Below are positions 1 to 11,640 of a stretch of 64,000 bases of DNA, piece by piece. The position numbers were made by a program, and so were the translations under genes. The DNA comes from Gnetum montanum (lineage: Eukaryota > Streptophyta > Gnetopsida > Gnetales > Gnetaceae). A model generated the notes under the pieces. The model searched no databases. It saw nothing but the letters and a program-made list of their open reading frames with translations, and was not told where the DNA came from. Where the stretch lies: the NCBI GenBank assembly GCA_015680685.1, contig MNCI01013629.1:577009-641008 (forward strand). The letters run 5' to 3'. How positions within the stretch are numbered: position 1 is the first letter of the stretch; every line of letters begins with the position of its first letter.

Positions 1-1079
1 TTCGGTACTCTTTATGCCTTTTTTCTCACTTGGGTTCATGTGTGTTTTCATGGATTTCTTACCATTCCATGTCGACCAATAATAGAAAGTTAAATAAGTC
101 TTTGCATGGTGTGGTTTCCATCATAGAAAAAACCCAAACGATGGGAATTCAAAGCACACCCCTTAGACACAATAAAGAGGCTACAAGCACTGGCTATGGA
201 ACTGGCCTAGTCTTAGAATGGTGATGTGATGTCATTGAATGTTGTTGGTTTTGGTTTGGACTAAGGATGGATGTTATCAAGTTATTTAACCAAAAAATTC
301 ACAAGAGACTTCATGTGACCTTAATCAGGAACTCCATTTCCCTCTCTCTCATCCATATATGCTTTCCATGTCTCACCTCACTATCAGTTTCACGTTCTTG
401 TTTGATGTGTCAAAATTCTTAGGTAGTTTCTTTCAGGTTTTTATACTTAAATTTCCATAACCATAGATCATCCATGGGATCCACGAACTTCTCGATTTGA
501 AGTCATGCAAGGGTAATAAAGGGCATGTGCCTGCTTTGGGGAGGATCCACTTGCATATCTTTTGGTTGGGTTAGTTAAGTTCTTTGCCCTTAGACATTCT
601 CACAATCAAATCCTTTCCTATACCCCATCAGTGACATCCAATTATATGCATATTTACAACATTTTTCAATGGAATCCTATTTTTATTTGTTGTGAATTCT
701 TAAACCCTCTTCAAGCATTTCATTGCATTTGAACTTTTCAGAATTAGTGGACCGCTTATCCATTTCACCTATTTTTCAAGCTTCTCGCTAACACTATTAA
801 TGCAATCAATCCACCATAATCACAAACCTTCCAAGTGTAACTACTGATGAGACAAGGTAGTTCAAAGCTATACGTTACACATTGCATACTAATTGAAAAT
901 TTTGATTGTGATTGTAGTGGGCAGACAACGATTGCCATGATTAAAATTCATGTCTTGGAACTAGTGTACTAAGAACTTAAGGTCTACAGAATTTGATGGA
1001 TTGCTTGTGATTTGTATTGTTGGGCATAGGGATACCTCGTTGTTCATCATAAGGCTTGGAAAATTGAATTGAAAAGTGT

Positions 1080-1620
1080 CAAAACACATCAAGGTGGGTC
1101 AATTACACTAAGGTTTGAGCCTATTATGCTAGCCTAGCATATATGCCAGTGTGATTATAGCTCATGGACTAAAAATTATCAATTTTAACTTTAAAAACTT
1201 CAAATTCCAAGCTAAAACCCTAGCCACTATCTTAGGAAGCCACAAAGATCAAAATCTTGTCAAAAAACCTTAGAGAGTGGTTAAATTTGATTCTTATGAT
1301 AAGGCTTTGAGCTTAATATGCTAGGCTAGCATATGAGCTAGCTTATAAATTGATTTAAACATTTACTAGGATCCATGCAACCTCATGATGTCAGATTTTC
1401 ATCTACAACCCTAGGTGCTAACATGGGTAGCTGTAGGACTTGGAAAAATGAATTGAGCAATGCCAAAACTCACCAAAGTGGATTGATTACATTGAGGTTT
1501 GAACATATTACATTGGCTGAGAATATATGCTAGCTTACTTATAACCTATGAACTAAAAATGATCAATTTTAGCCTCAAAAACATTAGATTTTGATGCCAA
1601 AACCCTATTGTTGCCCTCGA
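1080..1620. repeat. Diverged direct repeats with TATGCTAG palindromes
   Basis: Three related blocks start near 1,110, 1,300 and 1,490. Each has a sentence-like order: a 'ttgagcctattatgctagc' type segment, 'atatatgctagctta', 'gaactaaaaa(t/g)atcaatttt', then 'aaaaccctag'. The first two contain near-perfect palindromes built on TATGCTAG/CTAGCATA (about 1,124-1,142 and 1,316-1,335). Function unknown; this is probably non-coding sequence of an old retroelement. Confidence 0.6.
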
Positions 1621-3020
1621 AGTCACTAAAGGTAAAAAACCAAGTTGAAACCATCTAAAAATTCCTCACAAAAAATTAAATACTCTACTATTCATTACAA
1701 TTAGATTTCTATAGCATATATGCCAATGTGAAAAGGTTTTGGAAATAATTTGGACTTAGTTTGGGTGTCAAAAAATTAGCAATTTTTACTCCCGAAGCTC
1801 TTGTGTTGACATTAGGGTTTGAAGAGTCAAAAGGTAGGTCAACAATATTCAATACACCACCAACCGAGCTTATCTATGTTGGAAAACCCTCTACCTAGAC
1901 ATAACCTAGTGTAGGAACCAAAAAAAATAAAATCATTAATTTGCTCTAGATTGCCTAAAATTTGCACCAAACAAGCTAATACCCTAGGTGCAAGCCATGC
2001 AAGTCACACCCAAAAACTAGTTCAATGAGGATTCTCTCAACTATGCTACCACAACATAAGAACTAGAATAAGCATTATTTGACATGATTTGTGGCTTGAA
2101 AAATGGCTTAAGGGTTGCTTGGAGGGCCTCACAAGGATTAAAAAAAATTGATTAAACTATTTTTAGTGGTTAAAAAACTCTATATGACCACATACAAGCT
2201 CCATAACATTGAAAAACCCTCCATTAGTTTGTAAGCTAGCTTATGAATCAAAGGTTGGCTTGATCTCAACCCAAACAAGCTCCAAAGTGTACCAAAGTGA
2301 CCCAAACCTAGGTGTAGCCTTCAAAAAACCCTAGGAACCAAAACATCCAAGCCAAAAAATATGCCAAACTACCCTAAAAACTTTAATATGATGAGGAGGT
2401 GGCCCCCATACCATGAAAAAATAAAAAATAAAAAACTAGAATTAAAAAAAAAAAAAAATTTCAAGCTTGTTAATTAATTTTTTTTGTTCTAAAGGTACTT
2501 AACAATCACTTCTCACCTAGATGAAACCTTGCTTTCACAACAACAACTACTTTCACCTATTTTATTTATTTAAAAAAAATAAAGAAAAGAAAAAAAGAAA
2601 TTTTTAAAAAATAAAATAAAAGGGCAAGTTTAAAATAGCAAAAATAAGAAAAAAGAAACAATTTTAGAAATAGAAATTTTTTTTGAAAAAAAGAAAAAGG
2701 AAATATATATATATTAAAAAGGAAAAATCATTTTTCTAGTAGTCCACTACTAGTTTTCACAAGTTGTTTCTTTTTTAGCAAAGCTTTTTTATTTATTTTT
2801 ATAATTCTAACCTATTTTCCATACCTTTTTCATTATTTGACATTTTACAACATATTTTCTTTAACCTTTTGTCCATTTTGACAAGTTGCATCCTTCTCCC
2901 CCTACTTTGATAATTTACAACCTTTTCCATTCGATTTCCAACCATGAAAAATTAAAACTCAAAACCTACAATAACTATTATTGCCTATACTATGTCCAAC
3001 CTTGTTCACACCCACTTGCC

Positions 3021-3250
3021 ATCATTTAATTATATTTTATTGCCATTTGACATCATTTGAGCCATCATTTGGCCTCATCTAATATCATTTGACATCATTT
3101 GGCTCCACTTGATCTCATCTTGTGCCATTTTTACATATTTGACCATGTTTGACATCATTTTATCATCATTTTTGGTCATTTGATATTATTTTGCATTGTT
3201 TTTGCCTTAATTTGACTTATATCACACCATTTGGCATCATTTGACCCTTG
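3021..3250 (+). repeat. Short imperfect CATCATTTGAC reiterations
   Basis: The motif CATCATTTGAC and one-step variants (CATTTGACATCATTTGG and similar) recur about a dozen times at irregular spacing. It looks like an eroded low-complexity or minisatellite tract just upstream of the RT splice site of the old Tat element. Confidence 0.5.
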
Positions 3251-3445
3251 TTTTGCAATGTTCCACCTTAAACTACCATTTTAAACATTTTTTGATCACA
3301 TTGTAGCCTAATTTTACCTTGGTTAGGCTTATTTCACTTAGTTTTGACCATTATTTACTTTATTATTATGCTCTATTATTGTAGCATTTTTACATGATTA
3401 TAGCATTATTCGATAGTTTCATCATATAGGTGTTACTTAATATGC

Positions 3446-3461
3446 TTTTGTTTACATGTAG
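3446..3461 (+). promoter_or_regulatory. Candidate 3' splice site before RT (old Tat element)
   Basis: A T-rich tract followed by ACATGTAG ends at 3,461. The next bases are in phase 0 with the RT frame and reach a Met-Asp-Thr start three codons later. Copy A has the same arrangement: TTTTGCAG at 50,877, phase 0, four codons before Met-Asp-Thr. The match in position and phase between two distant relatives suggests a shared intron acceptor. Splicing itself is inferred. Confidence 0.5.
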
Positions 3462-4103
3462 GGTCAAAATATGGACACACGGGAACAAGTTAACCTACTT
3501 TTGAACCTAAGTGGACTACATGGTGATGTTGTATAATCAATTGACCTTACTTGCATAAAGCTTGAACCCAAGAGCCTATTTGACTACATAGCCTCGATAG
3601 AGAAATCCTTAGAATGGCTTGACTACATAGTCAAAACCCTTGATCTAGAGGTTGGCGAGATTACTGAGCACTTTCTAGTTGAAATTCCCATTACAACCCA
3701 TATTGAGGAGGAGCAAATGCTACAACTAAGTTCCTAATTAGAATCTTAAATGGCCCAAGACATCACCAAGATCCTTTAGGACAAGATTAAAATTTTTTCT
3801 TGGTCATGTGAAGACATGTTAAGAGCTGATCCATGCCTAGTTCAACACAATATTATCCTTGATCCTAGTATTAAACTAGTTAAGCAAAAGGTTTGCAAGA
3901 TTAGACTAGACTTAACCTTAGTGGTTCATGATGAGATCAAGAAGCTCTACCAAGCAGGTTTCATTCGAGTTGTCAATTATGCTAATTGGGTGTCCAACAT
4001 AGTGGTAGTCCCTAAGAAAAATGAGAATATATGTATTTTCATTGATTTTTGAAACCTAAATAAGCCAACTATCATCCCTTTTCCTAGTATTGATCAACGC
4101 ATC
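3462..4103 (+). pseudogene. Decayed Tat pol, N-terminal RT part
   Basis: Translates, with stops, as the pre-RT linker and the first RT block of a Ty3/gypsy Tat element. Visible landmarks are the FSWSCEDM motif before RT (intact relatives have FAWSYEDMPG), QHNIILDP, LYQAGFIR, WVSNIVVVPKK and the start of the PSIDQ motif. The frame is interrupted inside PSIDQ-x-x-D by a 1,037-bp solo LTR and resumes at 5,141. The best relatives in the window are the RT domains at 37,755 and 50,878. Premature stops show that it is dead. Confidence 0.85.
4099..4103 (+). repeat. Left target-site duplication GCATC of the solo LTR
   Basis: GCATC before the LTR matches ACATC after it (5,141-5,145) with one mismatch. 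Removing the LTR and one copy restores a continuous RT reading ...IDQ-x-x-D.... Confidence 0.8.
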
Positions 4104-4127
4104 TGATGAGATGCGGTTTGCATCAGT

Positions 4128-4252
4128 CGCGATATCGCGTACATGATATCGCATCCCCCGCGATATCGCGTACGTGATATCGCGTCCTGCCCTACAATAT
4201 CGCGTACGCGATATCGCGTCCTGCCCTACAATATCGCGTACGCGATATCGCA
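4128..4252 (+). repeat. CpG-rich palindromic array in LTR U3
   Basis: About three units of the palindrome ATATCGCGTACGCGATAT or variants, separated by CCTGCCCTACA-like spacers, sit just upstream of the TATA box. Such perfect palindromes could be protein-binding sites or hairpins. The same array recurs in the minus-strand LTR at about 35,885-35,997. Confidence 0.85.
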
Positions 4253-4267
4253 GTCCGCCGCCATGTC

Positions 4268-4275
4268 TATAAATA
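4268..4275 (+). promoter_or_regulatory. TATA box of the solo LTR
   Basis: TATAAATA lies 16 bases after the palindromic array and about 165 bases into the LTR, the expected U3 position. The equivalent TATA in the minus-strand LTR is at 35,868-35,875. Confidence 0.7.
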
Positions 4276-4675
4276 AGAGGCGGCTCCCCCTTGTTTGGGG
4301 ATCCCAGTTTTAGTGTAGCGAAGCTCTGGCAGTTTGATCCCTCCAGAGTTAGAATTTTTCCCGTGTCTGCCCGTAGTGTGGTGAATGTAATTGTACGGTG
4401 TCTTTATTCGAGTGTGCCGTACTTGGACACGCACATGACCGGAAATAAAGATCGAGATTACTTCATCATTGCAGCATTCACTTAGTTTATTTATTGTTAT
4501 TTATTTCATGTTATTTATTGCTTTCATAGCGCGGTGTGAGTACGACTTAGCTACGAGCATCTACGGGTGTGTACGGCTAGTTAAGGAATCGGTTGCTCAT
4601 CGCGATTAGTTTCTCAACCCTAAACTCCTAGAAGCGGAACGAGTACGACTTGATTACGAGCATTTAAGTGTGACT

Positions 4676-4797
4676 GCTTGGTAGCCCAGTGGTGTAGCTA
4701 GGGGGATCTACGCTTGGTAACCCAGTGGCGTATTTGGGGTCTACGCTTGGTAATCCCAGTGGCGTACCTAGGCCTATGCTTGGTAGTCCCAGTGGCA
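4676..4797 (+). repeat. Four tandem units of about 31 bp in LTR R/U5
   Basis: Units begin CTTGGTARYCCAGTGG and continue CGTA..., with about 31-33 bp spacing. A longer pair of direct repeats (GGAATCGGTTGCTCATCG at about 4,586 and 4,837) brackets them. The decayed LTRs near 10.6 and 27.5 kb keep 'cttggta' remnants of the same array. Confidence 0.8.
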
Positions 4798-5140
4798 GTC
4801 GTGCACGAAGTCCAAGATGTGTACGGTTGATCAAGGAATCGGTTGCTCATCGCACTTAGGCTAGATTAGATTTTCTTACCTTGTCCTCTTAGCTTAGAAT
4901 TAGTTAATATTATTTTCCACTGCATTCAGGAGTAGCATTAGATTAGAACACATCATACACCTCATCTAGACTAAACCATATGTGACATATGCAAAACTAG
5001 CCTAGATGGGAAGACAGCGAACTGCGACCTAAGGCTAACTATCTAGGTGCCACAACTAGTCCATCTGCGGAGTTCGACCGGATCGCGCGTGCGATGCTCA
5101 TTTCGTATGGTTGAGTGTAGGGGTACCTCACCACTCATCA

Positions 5141-5145
5141 ACATC
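5141..5145 (+). repeat. Right target-site duplication ACATC of the solo LTR
   Basis: Right-hand copy of the 5-bp duplication made when the LTR element inserted into the old RT gene; one base differs from the left copy at 4,099-4,103. Confidence 0.8.
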
Positions 5146-7984
5146 GATACTATGTTTAGCCATGCCTTATTATTCTTTATGGATGAGTTCTCAAGATATA
5201 ACCAAGTTTAGATTAACCTAGAGCATTAGCTATGTATAAACTTCATGATTCCTTGGGGAACCTTTTATTACACCATGATGCCATTTGGTCTAAACAACAT
5301 AAGTGCAACCTATCAATGAGCGATGACTTACATCTTCAATGATTATATGCTAGGATTACTTAATGATTATGTTGACAATATAGCCATGAAGTCCAAAGTG
5401 GCCAATGACCATGCACATGACCTAAACTTAGTACTTTAATGATGTTTCAAATATGAACTTAGACTTAATCCTAAGAGGTGCGTCTTCATAATAAAAAATA
5501 GTAAGATTCTTGATTTTGTAGTATCTGAGGTAGGAATACGTGTCGATCTTGATAAGGTTAAGGCCATAACCAATCTATTGGTGCCTTGCAACCTTAAAGA
5601 ATTATGAGGATTACAAGGTAGATTACAATTTATTCATAGATTTATCTCTAGACTCACAAATAAATTACAATCCATGTAACACTTACTAAAAAAGGGACTT
5701 CATTATGAGTGGACTGATCAATGCTAAGAAGCCTTTAATAACATCAAGTAAGAATTAGCCCAATTACCTATTGTATACCCTCCATAGAAGGATAAACCAT
5801 TCTACATCTACCTTGTAATCTTTGAGATATCCATAGCCTTTCTACTTTATCAAAGGTAAGATGATGGAGTAAAGCTGCCCGTATACTACTTGAGCCATGC
5901 ATTAATAGCTTACAAGACCTGATACATAGAGGTTGAGAAGTATTGTCTAGCCCTAATATTGTCTTTGAAGAAGTGGAGACACTACCTCTTTAGGAATCAG
6001 GTCAATGTTCTATGCAAAGACAACATATTAAGGGCCATAATGACCAACATCTATGAAAGTAGTTGAATAGCACTATGGAAGACCATAACAACTGAGTTTG
6101 ACCTACAATACATTTTACAAGCTTCAACAAAAGTTCAAGCTATAGTTACACAATTAACAAATTCCTCGATGTAAGACAATGCAGCCATAGACCCTGAATT
6201 CTCTGATGAATATGTCAACATTATTAAAGATGTACCTGAGGGATACAAGGCCATCATGCACTTTGAGGGAGCTTGAATTGCACATGGGGCAAGTGCTACT
6301 ACAATCATGACATTACCCTTTGGTGAGATCCAACCTTTCACTTACTATTTTTAGTTCTTATGTACCAACAACATAGTGGAATATGAAGGGTTGATTAGAG
6401 GAATGATGGTAGCTCATAAACTAGGAATCAAATGTTTGATAGTAAAAGGTGATTCATAACTTGTGGTTAACCAAGTAACTGAGGTTTATGCATACAAAGC
6501 ACAACATTTATAAACTTATTATTACCTAGCTATGAAACTCATACAACAATTTATAGATATTAGCATCCAACATATACCCTAAATCAAGAATACCTTAGCT
6601 AACACCATTGTAATCCTAGCCCTATGTGTGATGCTAGATGTGTTTAGCAAGTTACCATCTTTAATGGAGAACTATGCTCTTCCCATCATGTAGAACATCA
6701 AAGGCCTCTATATAGCCACTATTGACAATGTTTTCGAAAAGGAATGGTATGATGATATAGAGTTTTACCTAATGCATGGTGAGTCTCCATAGAACTTGAC
6801 TGCCTCTTAAAAGGATGTATGTAAAAGATCAAAACAATATGTCATTATAGCTGATAACACACTATGTAGAAGATCCTATGATGGCATATTATTAGTGTTA
6901 TTAGGTAAAACTAAAGCTTGCATAGTCCTTGAGCAAGTTCATGAAGGTGTATGTGGAGGATATATAAGACCTAGAGCCATGACTGCAAAGATTAGATGAT
7001 TAGAATACTATTTCATCCTATATGAAAAGTGATTGCTTGCAAACGGTTAAAACGTATGATACATGTCAATGCCACAACAAACTAATACATGTTCCACCAA
7101 CTAAGTTACACACTACTTAGAAAACTTAACTATTTCAATGATGGGGAATTGACATTATCAGACTCATAACACCTAAGTCTTCTGTGGGATATAGCTTTAT
7201 CATCATTGCAAAAAAGTATTTTACAAAATGGGTTGAAGCTATTCCTCTAAGGAAGAAAACATCTCAAAAATTTTGTAAATTCATACTAGATAACATTATG
7301 TCCCTTTTTGACATACCTCTAACGATAGTCATAGATAATGGAACATAGTTTGGTAGCCAAGAAACACAAGCCTTTTGTGATCAACTAAGCATTAAATGCT
7401 CATTTTCTTCACCATACTATCCACAAGCTAATGCACAAGCCGAATTTAGCAACAAGGTCAAGATAAACTTTCTTAAAAAGATGCTAAACAATAGTAGACG
7501 TAAGTGGCATGAATGATTAATACATGTACTTTGGGCCAATAGAAAAAATTTTTGAATTGTGATCGGTGCCATCCTATATAGCCTTGTTTATGGATTTGAA
7601 GTTGTTTTACCTCTTAGATTGCAAGTTCCATTCTTGAGGGTAGGTGTATTGAATTTTATCAATGATGAGAAAAATAATTAGTTGCATATCATGTACCTAG
7701 ATTCAATGGAGGAGTAGTGAATACAAATGCTCTCTCATATTGGACGATATCAAGAAAGTTAGAAATAACAATATCGTCCTGACCTAAGCAAGCGTAAAGT
7801 TAAGAAAGGAGATCTTGTTCTCAAGTTCACTTGTGAACATGCAAAAAAGTTTGTGGTTAATTGAGAAGAATATTTCTTGGTCATCAAAGCTTATGGAAAT
7901 GAGGCCTTCAAGTTGGTGGATATGGATGGGAATGAATTGACCAATCCATTCAATCATTCCTATCTCAAGTCTTACTATATCTAA
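5146..7984 (+). pseudogene. Decayed Tat pol: RT, RNase H, second RNase H, integrase
   Basis: Continuation of the pol broken at 4,103. In order I can read, through many stops: RT blocks (YTMMPFGL, then NDYVDNIA, the YVDD box mutated to YVDN); the connection GLQGRLQFIHRFISRL; RNase H (YYLSHAL, ALILSLKKWRHYLF); the second, archaeal-type RNase H (TNNIVEYEGLIRG, VNQVTEVYAYKAQHL) that defines the Tat clade; the EWYDDI linker; integrase zinc finger (EQVHEGVCGG); integrase core around 7,180-7,560 (FTKWVEAIP, DNG, SPYYPQANAQAE); and the C-terminal end VDMDGNELTNPFN...LKSYY before a stop at 7,984. This is the only Tat pol here with a recognisable integrase core. Confidence 0.88.
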
Positions 7985-8702
7985 TGTTAACCTATTTTCT
8001 TGTACCTTTTGTTTGCCTTTGCTTGTAGATTTAAATGGATGACCAATGTTGAGAACTCTTGAAGCCTATAACAAGTGAGCTTAGATGAACACTTATCTTT
8101 CTATTTAACATCACGAAGAGCTACAAACATTGTATAAATTTGTGAAACAAAAATGCAAATTTCTCATGTTCTACCTATTGTGACCAATGATAGCCTATGT
8201 ATGCCTGTTGTTTGATTGTAGCCTTATGAAAATATATTATATTTGTATGTATTCTTTGACTTGTTTCTTATCCTCTTGGAGTGATGTTTTCAGGATGAGC
8301 TTGAAGTCATTGTAAAGGTATGACTCCTCATGGTAGTAAGTTACCATGTGACCTTGATACACAAGATTTAGTTAGCTTGTTCAACTACACCAATAGTGCT
8401 TACTCATATCACCTCCATTACACCTCTTGAGTAATATTCCCATAGATAAATTATGGCCTCCCTTACCTTGTTAATAATGGAAACCATATGTTTGACATTC
8501 ATGCACCATGTCCTTGTGACATCACCTTTGACATGCTTTATTAGTCTAGTTTGTTGAATGTAACACACCTCATTTAGTAAGAAGGTAGAAACCCACTTTG
8601 CCAAGTGTAACACATGTCATTTGGTGAAAAAAATAGAAATCAAGTTTGAGTGAGAAAATAAAATTTAGCCTTGGCAATGAAACCCAATAAAGGTTTCACC
8701 CC

Positions 8703-8730
8703 ACAAAAAAAAAAGTGCAGGGTGGGGGGT
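8703..8730 (+). promoter_or_regulatory. Possible polypurine tract
   Basis: An A10 run followed by GTGCAGGGTGGGGGG lies in a pyrimidine-rich surrounding, about 720 bp after the end of pol. A polypurine tract primes plus-strand synthesis and lies directly 5' of the 3' LTR. The LTR start next to it is not clear. Confidence 0.4.
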
Positions 8731-9419
8731 AGTTGGGTGGGAAGTCAGAAGAAGTAAATTGCCAAGGTAACCAAAGAGGCAAATGAAGCCTAATGTAAAA
8801 AAAATGGTTCCAAATAGAAAAGGGAGGAGCCTAGTAACCAAAGAAGCCTACGAATGGAGCGGTGACTCCCTTCAGACATTATTAGGTAGCCAACAGTTCA
8901 AGTAGTCAAGCATGAAGACTTCTTCAACAAGAAATGTCAACATCATGTCATGGCCATGATGTGAAAATTTGAAATTTCTTGTTAACCCACCAATAATAAA
9001 TATGTCTTCTATCTCACCTCAAGCTTATAACATTTCCCAATGACCTCATTTCACCATTGTGAGCACTCCTTGGTACAGTTTGACAACTATGGATCAAGTG
9101 TGAAGAGAGAGCATTGATGATGAACTTGTGATGGTGTTTTGTGTTCTTTGTTGATGCCTCTTAGGTCAATCCTCCAATTATCAACAAATTTGAGCCAATG
9201 AAACACCCCAGAGAAATTTTGCATTTGCATATGTGGCCCAATAGCCAAAGCATTTACATTGTAATTTAATGGGAATTTCAAAGGTAGAAATAATTGCCCA
9301 TTTTTCCATTGAAAATACCACCTCATGGCTTTTTTCCCAACTTAATTTGAATAGTTTTTGGTGTACAGAGATGTAATTTATAGCTTATAAGCTAAAGGTC
9401 TCATTCAAGTTGGATTATA

Positions 9420-9770
9420 GAGGCCAAAAAATGTAAGTATTCTACCAAACTTTGGTAGAAAAAGCCAAAATGTTGGTAGCTTATATGTTGGGAAAATAGC
9501 TTAAATATGCTACCAACATTGGTAGAAAATGATCTATATGCTGGAGGTTTCTAAGCTAGAAATTTGGGTGGTGGAAATGCCAATTATGCTAGCATAACAA
9601 TGTCCTAAATGACAATTATGCTAATGGAAAATGCCAATTATGTTGTAGATTTAAGATAAAGTTCATATACACTATCATATATGCTAACAAGAAATTCTAA
9701 TTATGCTAAAATTTTGGACTAAACCCAAATTATGCTAGCATTCATACGTTGTAGATTATGCTTGTTAGGA
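9420..9770. repeat. Diverged short repeats TTGGTAG / TATGCTA
   Basis: Motifs GTTGGTAGCTTATATG, TATGCTACCAACATTGGTAG (partly self-complementary) and AATTATGCTAGCAT recur at 20-60 bp spacing. They resemble the 1,080-1,620 repeats in content. Confidence 0.4.
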
Positions 9771-10079
9771 TTATCTAACACACTGTAGCAATCAGCCAGT
9801 AATTAACAACATGAAATTAGCAACGCCTTAGCCTATTTAAACTAGCATCATGCACCTATTTAAACAAGTGGTAAACAAAGTTCTAGGGTATATCATCCAA
9901 GATATTCAAGCATGAATCTAGTTGCAAAGCACATCCTGCATCGAATTCCAAGGACATCTCTTAGGCTATTGGGATTTGAAAGCCTACAACTTGTATTTTC
10001 TAAACTATTTCATTAAGCTTTCTTATGTTTAATACAAAGTTACAACATATTTATATGGCCATTATTACACTTTATTTAT

Positions 10080-11001
10080 TTATTTGCCATTAAGCTATTT
10101 ACATTTGGAATTTCCCCTTTGCATACATCTTCTTTTAATGCTTGGTAATAGATCCATTAAGTCCTCAAGCTATTTGATAGACTATTTGAGGTGCTCTTGA
10201 TTCTCTCTTGAGGCCTATTTGGATCTAGGGATAAACTATTATGATGCTAAAATTTTCAGCCCTCAAGCTTTGAAATTTTCAATCCTTACAAGACTCTTAT
10301 AGTTTCATGCTATAGAAGTTAAAATATTTTTTTTCTAAGTGCATGTAGTGTAGATTAAATAGATTGTACAAAGTTTTATTCGAGTGCATAGTGTAGTTGG
10401 ACACATGTACATGATGACAATTAAATAGAGATTTTCTTCCTCTGTGGCTATACTTGAATTTAGCATTTTGATTTACTTTCTTGTACTTTACCATTAATGT
10501 TCATTTACTTTTTCATGATATTAGTTAAGAAATTTATTACATAGCACTTAAGCAAACATGCATGAGTATGATCACTTCAAGTATAATGTACTAGCAATTG
10601 GTAATCCAAATAGTGATCACTTGGTATACTTAGTAATAAACACTTGATAATCCAACAATATTAGTACATGTTTAAGATGTGTATAAAAGGTTAAGAACAA
10701 ATGCTCTATGTTTAGGCTACTTTAGATTACTTATCCACATTTAGATTAATTAGTTTAATATTCTAATATTTTAATCTTTTAAATAATTAAATAATAATAA
10801 TAGAAAATCATTATGTGCCTTAATCACACTTAACCATACTAAGTGAGCAACACAAGTATGATTGGGAAGAAAACAATTAGCATCTCAATTCTTGGTTATC
10901 TAAGGTATCCATTTAGTTCTAAGTTCATAGAATTTGAAAATATTATGTGTGAACACTTGTAATTCATATGCTTAGACATAGGATTACTATGTAGTTCATC
11001 A
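10080..11001 (+). mobile_element. Decayed LTR of the TGATGAG family
   Basis: Aligns by eye with the solo LTR at 4,104-5,140. It shows the TTTATTCGAGTG...AGT(T)GGACAC block (about 10,375), the 'tttactttttcatg' block, 'cttggtatac / cttgataatcc' repeat remnants (about 10,620-10,645), TAAGATGTGTA (10,670), and an ending GTTCATCA. CpGs have mostly gone to TpA/TpG, as expected of old methylated DNA. The left end is an estimate. It lies where the gag of the minus-strand relic at 11.4 kb should continue, so it probably inserted there. Confidence 0.6.
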
Positions 11002-11410
11002 GTAGATAAGTCTATGATTGTTAAATTGGTTTTGTATATTACAATACTTGAAAAGGGTTAAATGATGAATTAATATTTTATTTCAATGATGGAAGAGTAG
11101 GATTAAATATACTAGTATTAGGGAATGAATTATAAGAAGGAGGTAAGTTAGTCATAAGTAGAGTTATAGCAATGAAAGCATGAGCAATAGGAGTAGTGGT
11201 TTGTGAAAAATATGTAGAGAATGAATTGGTAAGATTAATGAGATTAATGTGCTACAAATTGACGTTGGGTGGATGGGTAATGCACTAATGATAAAGGATT
11301 GTAGGTAATGAAGTATAAGAATCTACATCCTCTTTATCATAAGAGATCTTAATGCCCCCCCNGAATTAATGTTAAAATAACTCATAGAAAAGTTAAACAT
11401 AATCTATATT

Positions 11411-11640
11411 TGCTGCATTTCAATATTAGTATTTTCTAGAATTTTGTTCCTAATAGCAAGATATTTTGCTAATGCATTTTTCTCATACTCATCCAACTCC
11501 ACAAGATGATTAGAGTTTGGGAGAAGAGGTCCTAAGTTATTGGAAACTTTATAGATAATCATCCTTTGCAACTTATTCTTAGAGAATATAATAGTGAGTT
11601 TTCATTTGACACATGAAATCTTGTATTCATTCTTGCTCAT
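11411..11640 (-). pseudogene. Decayed N-terminal Tat gag (relic 1)
   Basis: Read on the minus strand from 11,640, it resembles the N-terminal gag block of copy A (EEYNFICIKIQARLALSRAK region): a start SKNEYK, a Cys-Val-Lys, then LTIIFSKNKLQRM, LGPLLPN and ALAKYL. The equivalent block of relic 2 at about 16,560-16,782 matches it more closely. The capsid part that should follow at lower coordinates is missing; a decayed LTR (10,080-11,001) occupies the place. Confidence 0.55.

Larger units (their letters stand above)
1..3445. other. AT-rich relic sequence without a recognisable gene
   Basis: No open frame longer than about 65 codons and no recognisable protein motif was found on either strand. 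Because it lies directly upstream of the RT splice site of the old Tat element (3,461), it occupies the place where copies A and B of the related element keep their spacer and antisense gene, but I could not see antisense exons here. It holds diverged direct repeats (1,080-1,620), A/T-homopolymer-rich sequence (2,400-2,760) and short CATTTGA-like reiterations (about 3,021-3,250). Confidence 0.55.
4104..5140 (+). mobile_element. Solo LTR, TGATGAG...CTCATCA family
   Basis: A 1,037-bp element starts TGATGAG and ends CTCATCA, a terminal inverted repeat, and is flanked by a 5-bp duplication with one mismatch. It is markedly more GC-rich and less decayed than the pol it interrupts. Inside are a CGCGATATCGCG palindromic array (U3), a TATA box at 4,268, and short direct repeats in the R/U5 part. 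No internal retroelement sequence is present, so it is a solo LTR left by LTR-LTR recombination. A minus-strand relative lies at 34,923-36,010, and two much older ones near 10.1-11.0 and 27.0-27.9 kb. Confidence 0.9.
7985..10079. other. 3' region and probable decayed 3' LTR of the old Tat element
   Basis: No gene seen. After the pol stop comes about 720 bp of untranslated sequence, a purine-rich tract (8,703-8,730), then AT-rich sequence with a CCTATTTAAA motif near 9,833. That motif has a setting like the TATA box of the LTRs of copies A and B (CCTATAAATA). The boundaries of an LTR could not be fixed, so its presence is inferred from the purine tract and this motif only. Confidence 0.35.
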
